Positions 1 through 4,252 of a stretch of 5,221 nt of DNA are shown in pieces. The position numbers were made by a program, and so were the translations under genes. Within the stretch, counting starts at the first letter, position 1, and each line of letters starts with the position of its first letter. The stretch is from Desulfovibrio sp. GTDB lineage: Bacteria; Desulfobacterota; Desulfovibrionia; Desulfovibrionales; Desulfovibrionaceae. The notes under the pieces were generated by a model. It made no database searches. It was given only the letters and a program-made list of their open reading frames with translations, and was not told the origin of the DNA. Location of the stretch: the NCBI GenBank assembly GCA_031281815.1, contig JAITEY010000115.1, positions 1 through 5,221 of the forward strand. The letters run 5' to 3'.

Positions 1-2
1 CC

Positions 3-533
3 CTGCTCCGCGATCTGCTCGCCGACGTCGAACAGGCCTCACGCATCGCCGAAGACGCCCGCGCAATCGCCGTCCTGTGCCGGGAATACCTCGACTTCCT
101 GCCCGTCCCAACCCCCGGAGACGCCGGCAAAGTACTCGCCGTCGCCCTGGTAAACGGCACACCCGCCTTCACCCTGAGACACGACGCCGCAACCGCCTCC
201 TCCGGGTTCGCCCGGTACTCCCTGCCCGTGACCGACCCCCACGGCAGCGTCGCCGTCACCCTCGCCGACCTCGGACACCCACCCCTCCCCGGCCCCGTCA
301 ACCCCATCGTCAACCTGCTCTCCTCCCAACCCTATACTTTCACCATCACCCACCAAACCCCCCAGGGATTCACCCTGCAACTCTTCCTCCCCGACGGTTC
401 CCCCGGCGTCACCTTCGCCGCCTTCATCGAATGCGGCACAACCGAATGCGGCCCCCAAACACCCTGCGGCGACCCCGGCACCGGCGCGGACGTCCACCTG
501 CTTGTCGGCATCCCTTTGCCTGAGCATACTTGA
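3..533 (+). CDS. Probable phage tail-fibre/structural protein, C-terminal part (5' end outside window)
   Basis: The reading frame is open from the left edge to the TGA at 531-533, giving at least 176 residues; the true start is upstream. The visible N-terminal part (LLRDLLADVEQASRIAEDARAIAVL) is a charged, Ala-rich probable helix or coiled coil. It is followed by a Pro/Gly hinge containing PTPGDAGKVLAV. In phage tail-fibre and tail-collar proteins a P-x-x-GDAGKVL-type linker often joins a coiled-coil shaft to a beta-rich tip; that parallel is from general knowledge. The rest is beta-rich, with Cys residues near the end (ECGTTECGPQTPCGD). Its position directly before an Mtd-like receptor-binding protein and the lysis genes supports a virion tail role. 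Almost every codon ends in C and G is scarce on this strand, unlike the genes that follow. The frame at 228-533 is only its internal part. No enzyme motif is seen; the exact family is unknown. Confidence 0.6.
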   Translation: MLRDLLADVEQASRIAEDARAIAVLCREYLDFLPVPTPGDAGKVLAVALVNGTPAFTLRHDAATASSGFARYSLPVTDPHGSVAVTLADLGHPPLPGPVNPIVNLLSSQPYTFTITHQTPQGFTLQLFLPDGSPGVTFAAFIECGTTECGPQTPCGDPGTGADVHLLVGIPLPEHT

Positions 534-757
534 TTATTTTTCGGGACTCCGTCCCGTGCCCTGCCGGGGGGAATGATTCCCCCCGGACCCCCTCATAAGG
601 GGGAGCGCAAACGAGTTTGTGCGAGGTTGAAAAATGAGGGTCCAGGGGGGTCACCCCCCCGGCGGGGTGAAGGGGCAGCGCCCCTTCAGGAGTTCGAGGC
701 GGAGCCGCTTCAGGAGTTCGGGGCAGCGCCCCTGCATCATAACGTTCAACACAGCAC
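534..757. repeat. Intergenic cluster of G/C hairpins and a 24-bp tandem repeat
   Basis: No gene is supported here. The stretch holds successive inverted repeats: CGGGAC/GTCCCG (542-547/551-555 region); a perfect 10-bp stem CCGGGGGGAA/TTCCCCCCGG (564-573/577-586, loop TGA); CCCCCT/AGGGGG (588-593/598-603); GGGGGG/CCCCCC (645-650/654-659); and AAGGGGC/GCCCCTT (670-676/680-686, loop AGC). The 13-mer CTTCAGGAGTTCG occurs at 684-696 and 708-720, a 24-bp period, with small hairpins between copies, and GGGGCAGCGCCCC recurs near 720-732. None is followed by a T-run, so a classic intrinsic terminator is not evident, although the strong stems may still stop transcription or protect mRNA ends. Similar G/C-rich intergenic repeats are, as I recall, common in Desulfovibrio-like genomes. 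Confidence 0.6.
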
Positions 758-763
758 AAGGAG
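758..763 (+). promoter_or_regulatory. Ribosome binding site of the Mtd-like gene
   Basis: AAGGAG lies 6 nt before the ATG at 770 and fixes that start. No convincing sigma70 promoter is visible between the hairpin cluster and this site, so the gene is probably transcribed from an upstream late promoter. Confidence 0.75.
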
Positions 764-769
764 TACGAC

Positions 770-1885
770 ATGGCTGATTTTGCTGCTTTTTGGCGTGACA
801 GTGAAGCCGGGTTACCCGGCACCTTTTTGAATGCCGTGAACATGGGGAGGGTACATCCGCCGGTGACCGGCGATCACGGCCGGTATTTGGCGTCCGACCC
901 CGGCAACGCGCGGGGGTTGTTGTTCAGGGGAGGAACGTACATCAAGCTGCGCGCGCCGGATGCGTTCGGCGCGGCGAGGCATTATGTTTTCGGTGTTGAG
1001 GATGATTTTGCGGTTGCCGATGTCCGGCAACGTTTGGATACCGGCACGGAGCTTCTGCCCGGCCGCGACTATGCGGTGTACCTTTGCCTGGTGCCGCCTG
1101 ACGGGTCGTCGCCCGCATACAGGGCCGACCTTGCGGTCAGCCTTGACCTTGATTGCCCGGCGGGGGGCAATCCCGGCACGACGCGCAAAATCGGGGGGTT
1201 CCACACGCTTTGCGCCGATGCGGGCAACATTTCCGGACACCCGCTCTCCGGCCTGCATGCGGGGGACATTCTCCCCGATACGCTGTGGGATATGCTGCAC
1301 CGTCCGCGTTGCGCGCCTGACGGCATGACCTTTGTGGCCGGCCTGCATCTCTGGGCCGACATCTATCTCCAGTCCGGAAGCGGCGCCGGCACGCGTTCCG
1401 CCTTCAACGCCGCCATAACTGTCGGCCGCACCTACATGGACCAAGTGGACGACTTGGCGGCCGTCGGCAAACGTCTCCTTTCCGACGAGGAATTTCAGGT
1501 TGCCGCGGCCGGTTCCAACGAACAGGGGCGTATGAATGCGCGCCCGAGCGCCGCGGGCGGGCACACCGACAACAACAACCGCCGTATGCTTTCGGCCCGC
1601 GGGCTTGAAGACTGCTGCGGCGCGCTGTGGCAATGGCTGAGCGGGGGCGGCTGGCGGTTTACGGACACCACCGACGGCTACCACCCCATAGCCGTCAACC
1701 CTTCCACGGACTGGCCCGGCGGCAAAGGCCAGATATACCACACCGACGGACGCTCCGGATTGATAGGCGGCAGTATGTACGGCAGCGCGAACGCGGTCTG
1801 CGGGTCGCGCACCCGCAGCGCCTCCGTCCCGCGCTCCGTCTGCGACGACAAAATTGCCTGCCGGGGTTGCGCGGCACCGGCATGA
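770..1885 (+). CDS. Mtd-like phage tropism determinant / receptor-binding protein with C-type-lectin-type variable C terminus
   Basis: This 371-aa protein probably sits at the tail-fibre tip and binds the host receptor. The N-terminal ~60 residues would attach it to the virion, and the middle is beta-rich. The C-terminal half has the layout of the C-type-lectin/FGE-type fold used by DGR variable proteins: a segment LLSDEEFQVAAAGSNEQGRMN (236-256, in two parts LLSDEEFQ and VAAAGSNEQG), then RGLEDCCGALWQWL (277-290) resembling the EDCCG.LWQWL motif, then GSMYG...CGSR.R (334-349), and a terminal D..IACRG (359-366). That ending resembles the variable-region end of Bordetella phage Mtd (NIGARG type). 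Codons 348-360 are nearly all NNC, as expected if AAC codons in a template were randomised at A, though C-ending codons are common throughout the gene. Several Cys residues (282, 283, 344, 358, 364, 367) lie in the lectin part. It precedes the lysis genes. Family assignment is fairly firm; current diversification is inferred. Confidence 0.78.
   Translation: MADFAAFWRDSEAGLPGTFLNAVNMGRVHPPVTGDHGRYLASDPGNARGLLFRGGTYIKLRAPDAFGAARHYVFGVEDDFAVADVRQRLDTGTELLPGRDYAVYLCLVPPDGSSPAYRADLAVSLDLDCPAGGNPGTTRKIGGFHTLCADAGNISGHPLSGLHAGDILPDTLWDMLHRPRCAPDGMTFVAGLHLWADIYLQSGSGAGTRSAFNAAITVGRTYMDQVDDLAAVGKRLLSDEEFQVAAAGSNEQGRMNARPSAAGGHTDNNNRRMLSARGLEDCCGALWQWLSGGGWRFTDTTDGYHPIAVNPSTDWPGGKGQIYHTDGRSGLIGGSMYGSANAVCGSRTRSASVPRSVCDDKIACRGCAAPA
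1772..1882 (+). other. Candidate DGR variable region (VR) at the 3' end of the Mtd-like gene
   Basis: This segment encodes residues 335-371, the part of Mtd-type proteins that varies in DGR systems. Twelve of the thirteen codons at 348-360 end in C with mixed first and second bases (ACC, CGC, AGC, GCC, TCC, GTC, TGC, GAC). The segment closes in a G/C-rich tract (about 1857-1881), the kind of sequence found at the initiation-of-mutagenic-homing end of VRs. I found no matching template repeat elsewhere in the window on either strand, so the left limit of the VR cannot be set and the call rests on protein position and codon pattern. Confidence 0.5.
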
Positions 1886-1888
1886 TTC

Positions 1889-1920
1889 AGTCAATATCCG
1901 GCTCCGGCCGCCGGATGACT
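1889..1920 (+). other. Hairpin/cruciform just downstream of the candidate variable region
   Basis: ATCCGGC (1896-1902) pairs with GCCGGAT (1910-1916) around a 7-nt loop, and AGTC (1889-1892) pairs with GACT (1917-1920) with a 3-nt bulge on the left arm, for 11 bp in total. It starts 3 nt after the stop codon at 1883-1885. No T-run follows, so it is a poor intrinsic terminator. In the Bordetella phage BPP-1 DGR a hairpin/cruciform a few bases downstream of the VR aids retrohoming; this one sits in the equivalent place. Confidence 0.5.
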
Positions 1921-2020
1921 CCGCCCCTCATCCTCAATGCAAAAGCGGGATTTCCACGCCGTGAGCATACGCAGTCGATTAAACGTTCCCTCCCTGAAGG
2001 GAGTGGTTTCAAACCATAAA

Positions 2021-2025
2021 AGGAG
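2021..2025 (+). promoter_or_regulatory. Ribosome binding site deciding the endolysin start
   Basis: AGGAG lies 6 nt before ATG 2032. A TTG at 2029 in the same frame would give one extra residue but leaves only 3 nt of spacing, so 2032 is preferred. A small hairpin CTCCC/GGGAG (1990-1994/1999-2003) lies upstream in the short gap after the Mtd-like gene. Confidence 0.7.
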
Positions 2026-2031
2026 ATTTTG

Positions 2032-2601
2032 ATGAAAACATCAGGACAAAAGAAGGGCAAGACCGGCGCGGCAGGCGTCGGGCTTGCCGCTGTAGTGGGC
2101 GCGGGGGCCGCGGCGCTGCTGCGGGTCATGATTCCCCAATATGAAGGCGAGGTGTTGCGCGGTTACGCCGACCCCGTGGGGATAGCGACCAAATGCTACG
2201 GAGACACGGAAAACGTGGAAATAGGGCGGTTATACAGCCGCGAGGAATGCCTGCGTTCGCTGGAGAAGCGTCTTGCGGACCACGCCGGTCCCGTCGCGGC
2301 CTGCGTGCCTGAACTGGCGGGATATACGGACGGAGAAAAAGCCGCGGCCGTGAGCCTGGCCTACAACATCGGCGTTGAGGCGTTTTGCCGTTCAACGGCG
2401 GCGCGGAAGTTCCGGGCCGGGGACCGGCGGGCCGCCTGCGCGGCCTTCGGCATGTGGAACAAGGCGGGAGGCCGCGTCCTGCCGGGCCTCGTGCGGCGGC
2501 GCGCGGACGAACGCCGCATCTGCGAAAGCGGCCTGGACGCCGGCGTGAGCCGTTCGGACGCCGGCGTGAGCCATCTCGTCAACATCAACTTGGGAGATTG
2601 A
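2032..2601 (+). CDS. Phage endolysin, R21/RrrD-type SAR lysozyme (GH24)
   Basis: A 189-aa muramidase that cleaves the peptidoglycan glycan backbone for host lysis. A basic N terminus (KTSGQKKGKTG) is followed by an Ala/Gly/Val-rich weakly hydrophobic segment at about 13-34. This is typical of signal-anchor-release endolysins, which are exported by Sec, stay tethered and inactive, and are released when the membrane is depolarised. The T4-lysozyme-type triad spacing E-8-D-5-T is present: E38 in QYEGEVLRGYAD, D47 and T53. It is followed by KCYGDT (54-59), with Asp where this family usually has His. Other family hallmarks are GRLYSREEC, YTDGEKAAAVSLAYNIG, AFCRSTAARKF and GRVLPGLVRRRADERRIC. The C-terminal tail repeats DAGVS twice, encoded by a 17-bp direct repeat (2535-2551 and 2556-2572). 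It lies 2 nt before the holin-like gene, so the lysis genes form one unit. Confidence 0.88.
   Translation: MKTSGQKKGKTGAAGVGLAAVVGAGAAALLRVMIPQYEGEVLRGYADPVGIATKCYGDTENVEIGRLYSREECLRSLEKRLADHAGPVAACVPELAGYTDGEKAAAVSLAYNIGVEAFCRSTAARKFRAGDRRAACAAFGMWNKAGGRVLPGLVRRRADERRICESGLDAGVSRSDAGVSHLVNINLGD
2535..2572 (+). repeat. Short tandem duplication at the endolysin 3' end
   Basis: GGACGCCGGCGTGAGCC occurs at 2535-2551 and again at 2556-2572, a period of 21 bp (7 codons), so the reading frame is kept. It adds a second DAGVS-type unit to the lysozyme tail, beyond the conserved catalytic domain. Confidence 0.75.
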
Positions 2602-2603
2602 CC

Positions 2604-2900
2604 ATGCACTTTTTGCTGTCGCTGCCTCTTGTGCGGGATCTTGTCCGTCTGATAACGGACCGTTTCTCGACAACGCGGGACGATTCGAGAGACAGGATTC
2701 TGGAAATTGAACTGGAAACGGCCCGGCGTGCCGGGCAGCGTCTGACCCCGCGCAAGGCACTGGGGTATCTGGTCGTCTTCGGCTTGGCGCTGGAGCTGGC
2801 GCGGCTTTGGGTTGCGCGGCTGGTTCCCGGCATGGACGACTCGCCGGATATTCTGCGGGAACTGCTGCGGCTGGCCGCGGCCCTCTTCGGCCTGGGGTAG
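2604..2900 (+). CDS. Small phage holin-like membrane protein
   Basis: A 98-aa protein starting at ATG 2604, two bases after the lysozyme stop, with GGGAG (2592-2596) 7 nt upstream as ribosome binding site. It has an amphipathic N-terminal stretch, a highly charged region (about 20-50, RDDSRDRILEIELETARR), a clear hydrophobic segment at about 53-73 (LGYLVVFGLALELARLWV) and a second weaker one at the C terminus (82-98, ending AALFGLG). The layout of a charged N half, an R/K-rich turn before the membrane segment and a LLRLAAALFGLG-like end resembles the 3TM holins of gene-transfer-agent type and other small holins. Position directly after the endolysin is the main support. It would form the membrane lesion that triggers SAR-endolysin release. 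It could instead be a spanin-like or other lysis accessory protein. Confidence 0.6.
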   Translation: MHFLLSLPLVRDLVRLITDRFSTTRDDSRDRILEIELETARRAGQRLTPRKALGYLVVFGLALELARLWVARLVPGMDDSPDILRELLRLAAALFGLG

Positions 2901-2938
2901 GGTATCTTTCGATTACCTGAATTTTCCGGAGGAGGGGC

Positions 2939-2967
2939 TTGACGCCGCCCGGAAAAACGACTATCTA
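2939..2967 (+). promoter_or_regulatory. Sigma70-type promoter in repeat copy A
   Basis: TTGACG (2939-2944) and TATCTA (2962-2967) are separated by exactly 17 bp. Both boxes are conserved in copy B. Transcription would begin near 2974 and read rightward through the hairpin segment toward the 3' end of the convergent toxin gene. Confidence 0.7.
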
Positions 2968-2973
2968 AAAATC

Positions 2974-3100
2974 AGACGGGCCGGGAGTGACCCCGGCCTT
3001 AGGGCAATCCCCCTGTACGTTTTAGGTACATGTTTCATGCCTCGGTTGGAGTGTCAGTCCTATCGGGGCACTCTCATTACCTCCGGTTGAACCATCCGAT
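2974..3100 (+). ncRNA. Candidate structured RNA, copy A (unknown family)
   Basis: From the predicted start near 2974 the transcript could fold into three hairpins. H1 is GGCCGGG/CCCGGCC (2979-2985/2992-2998, loop AGTGAC). H2 is TGTAC/GTACA (3014-3018/3026-3030). H3 is TGCCTCG/CGGGGCA (3038-3044/3064-3070, with one U-G pair). Compared with copy B, H2 changes sequence but stays paired, and the H3 difference also keeps pairing. An alternative helix GAGTGTC/GGCACTC (3049-3055/3067-3073) competes with H3. The conserved single-stranded tail carries ACCTCC, complementary to ribosome binding sites. The 3' end is not visible as no T-run follows. Here it lies convergent to the toxin gene, so it would be free-standing or antisense to read-through from that operon. 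Confidence 0.5.
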
Positions 3101-3121
3101 GAAGCAGCCGTCGGACGATGT

Positions 3122-3655
3122 TTACGGATTTCTGAGAAAATCAGTCTTGGGTAAATTGCTGACTATTGCGATCGCCTGTTTTCTGTGCATCCAAAGAGAA
3201 TGCGGTCTTGTATGGAAAGGTTTGAAAAGCATTTTTTTGTAAAAATTCTCCGAACGTTCATTTTTTGCGTCAACGCAAAAGATTGCCCAGGCCAATTCAG
3301 TGCGGCAGACTCGGACTATCGCGTCGATCAACAACAGAGTGCCTGTCCGGCGGGATTGAAATTCAATGCCTACTGCGAGCCTACCCAAGTGTATGGCGGG
3401 CACAGAGTGATAGCGGGGCATTTTTCGACGCAAATCGTCGGGGATATCTGTCAGAGGGACAGCGGCCGCACACAATGTGTAAAACCCGATTACCGTCTCC
3501 GGTTCGGAAGCGGTACAAGCTGCGATGACTGCGGCAAAGCCCCGGTCCATATCCTGCCGGGCCTGCCGCTGCAGATATGTATCAAGGGCCGGTTCTCCAC
3601 AGGAGAATGCGGCCCTGTTCATGGTCGATCGCAACGGCTCAAAGACCAGTTTCAT
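3122..3655 (-). CDS. GNAT-family acetyltransferase toxin (TacT-like), possibly impaired
   Basis: A 177-aa protein of the GNAT toxin family that acetylates aminoacyl-tRNA to block translation; the family role is established, but the activity of this copy is not shown. Family signatures in order: FSCGEPALDTYL (17-28), RQARQDMDRGFAAV (30-43), VIGFYTLCAAAV (55-66), LRRKMPRYHSVPAIHLGRLAV (starting about 75), and VDAKNERSENFYKKMLF (128-144), including Tyr139, equivalent to the catalytic Tyr of TacT. The acetyl-CoA loop consensus R/Q-x-x-G-x-G/A reads Q100-S-R-R-T-G105, so the first invariant Gly is Arg. The usual FYxxxGF motif also has Leu for Gly. Its ATG overlaps the antitoxin stop by 4 nt (ATGA), indicating translational coupling. 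The GC content is lower toward the C-terminal end. It ends only 21 bp from repeat copy A. Confidence 0.85.
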   Translation of the reverse strand: MKLVFEPLRSTMNRAAFSCGEPALDTYLQRQARQDMDRGFAAVIAACTASEPETVIGFYTLCAAAVPLTDIPDDLRRKMPRYHSVPAIHLGRLAVGIEFQSRRTGTLLLIDAIVRVCRTELAWAIFCVDAKNERSENFYKKMLFKPFHTRPHSLWMHRKQAIAIVSNLPKTDFLRNP

Positions 3656-3954
3656 TTGCTGACGACCCTGGCGGCGTATTCCTGAAGTGCCTCGTCAATA
3701 CATAGAGTAGTTTTTTCTGATTTTTCCGCAAGAAGCGCCTCGGCAAGCAGCATCTGATCCTGAACTGCGAGGCGGATAATGCTGTGCTCCTTGATGACGC
3801 GCGCTGCCTTTTCCAAGGCCGCGCCGATGAGGAAGTCCGTGCGGGTCCGCCCTTGCATGGCGGCTGCGCGGTCTATGGTTTCCCGCACGGCAAGGGGAAT
3901 ACGGGCATCTATCCTGGACATTGAACTGTCCGATTCGGCTGTTTGCTGCGGCAT
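3652..3954 (-). CDS. Ribbon-helix-helix antitoxin, DUF1778/TacA-like
   Basis: A 100-aa antitoxin that would bind and neutralise the adjacent GNAT toxin and repress its own promoter as a DNA-binding dimer. After a short polar N terminus, SRIDARIP (13-20) fits the DNA-contacting beta strand. VRETIDRAAAMQGRTRTDFLIGAA (23-46, given here only as motif: RETIDRAA then GRTRTDFL) fits the two helices of a DUF1778 ribbon-helix-helix, including the typical G-[RK]-T-x-[ST]-D-F turn. The C-terminal 50 residues would wrap the toxin. A full AGGAGGT site (3961-3967 on the complement) lies 6 nt upstream of the ATG at 3954, a strong start signal consistent with antitoxin excess. It is first in the operon, with the toxin coupled behind it. 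Confidence 0.87.
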   Translation of the reverse strand: MPQQTAESDSSMSRIDARIPLAVRETIDRAAAMQGRTRTDFLIGAALEKAARVIKEHSIIRLAVQDQMLLAEALLAEKSEKTTLCIDEALQEYAARVVSK

Positions 3955-3975
3955 TGTCGCACCTCCTGCTTTACA

Positions 3976-4004
3976 TCAATACGGTGTTTTCCCGTACGAA
4001 TCAA
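3976..4004 (-). promoter_or_regulatory. Candidate promoter/operator of the toxin-antitoxin operon
   Basis: On the - strand, TTGATT (complement of 3999-4004) and TATTGA (complement of 3976-3981) are 17 bp apart. The -10 box is a poor match. An inverted repeat TACGG/CCGTA (3980-3984/3992-3996, 7-nt spacer) overlaps the spacer and the -10 edge, the usual place for an autorepressor site bound by the antitoxin. It lies outside the direct repeat, so it came with the operon. Confidence 0.4.
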
Positions 4005-4038
4005 GCGATAAACAGCAGGGCGTTTTCCGAGGAGGGGC

Positions 4039-4067
4039 TTGACGCCGCCCGGAAAAACGACTATCTT
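4039..4067 (+). promoter_or_regulatory. Sigma70-type promoter in repeat copy B, probably driving the lipoprotein gene
   Basis: TTGACG (4039-4044), a 17-bp spacer and TATCTT (4062-4067). Transcription from about 4074 would give the lipoprotein gene a leader of roughly 180 nt containing the structured segment. No other good promoter is seen between 4206 and 4252. Confidence 0.7.
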
Positions 4068-4073
4068 AAAACC

Positions 4074-4205
4074 AGACGGGCCGGGAGTGACCCCGGCCGG
4101 CCCTAGGGCAATCCCCCTGTGGTTAAAGTTCCACACGTTTCATGCCCCGGTTGGAGTGTCAGTCCTATCGGGGCACTCTCATTACCTCCGGTTGAACCAT
4201 CCGAT
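4074..4205 (+). ncRNA. Candidate structured RNA, copy B (unknown family; possible 5' leader element)
   Basis: The same fold as copy A: H1 GGCCGGG/CCCGGCC (4079-4085/4092-4098); H2 TGTGG/CCACA (4118-4122/4131-4135, loop TTAAAGTT); H3 TGCCCCG/CGGGGCA (4143-4149/4169-4175), fully Watson-Crick here. In H2 two pairs differ from copy A by compensatory changes (A-U to G-C and C-G to G-C). The 5-nt insertion GGCCC after H1 allows an alternative GGGCCGG/CCGGCCC stem (4078-4084/4097-4103). It could be a cis-acting leader of the lipoprotein mRNA or a processed small RNA. I do not recognise it as any known riboswitch. Confidence 0.5.
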
Positions 4206-4252
4206 AATGAGCGCCCAGGAGCTTCTCCCTTAAGCACTACGAGAGTAAAATC

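Larger units (their letters stand above)
2929..3100 (+). repeat. Direct repeat copy A (~172 bp) flanking the toxin-antitoxin operon
   Basis: This copy matches 4029-4205 in the same orientation. The promoter end (2929-2966 versus 4029-4066) is identical, apart from the base just after. The 3' block (3032-3100 versus 4137-4205, 69 nt) has one difference. A 5-nt indel follows the first hairpin, and the centre (about 3017-3031) diverges strongly. Neither copy contains a credible gene: the frames through them have no family resemblance and differ between copies. Confidence 0.92.
4029..4205 (+). repeat. Direct repeat copy B (~177 bp) flanking the toxin-antitoxin operon
   Basis: Same-orientation partner of 2929-3100; about 930 bp lies between the two copies and holds the whole toxin-antitoxin operon and its promoter. 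Differences are concentrated in a 5-nt insertion after the first hairpin (4099-4103) and the loop-and-stem region 4121-4136. The ends are nearly identical, and similarity stops abruptly after CCATCCGAT. Confidence 0.92.

Noticed and set aside
39..527. Long Gly/Asp-rich frame on the - strand opposite the first gene
   Set aside because: It is a shadow caused by the extreme C-rich codon pattern on the + strand; it has low-complexity composition and the + frame shows a believable tail-fibre protein.
573..830. 85-codon + frame running through the hairpin cluster
   Set aside because: It simply translates the G/C repeats (PLQEF units) and overlaps the Mtd-like gene; no ribosome binding site or domain.
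812..1894. 360-codon open frame on the - strand opposite the Mtd-like gene
   Set aside because: The + strand carries a good ribosome binding site and clear lectin-fold motifs; the - frame is Arg/Ala/Val-rich with no family resemblance, a common artefact of high-GC genes.
2812..3090. Frame through repeat copy A and similar frames in copy B (3921-4106, 4039-4233) as small proteins
   Set aside because: The frames differ between copies, indels break them, and the changes preserve RNA pairing rather than protein sequence.
3263..3280. Perfect inverted repeat TTTTGCGT/ACGCAAAA with a 2-nt spacer
   Set aside because: It lies inside the acetyltransferase gene and encodes the conserved FCVDAK stretch, so codon constraint explains it; no reason to call an operator.
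3185..3685. 166-codon + frame opposite the acetyltransferase
   Set aside because: The - strand product is a clear GNAT toxin coupled to its antitoxin; the + frame has no recognisable features.
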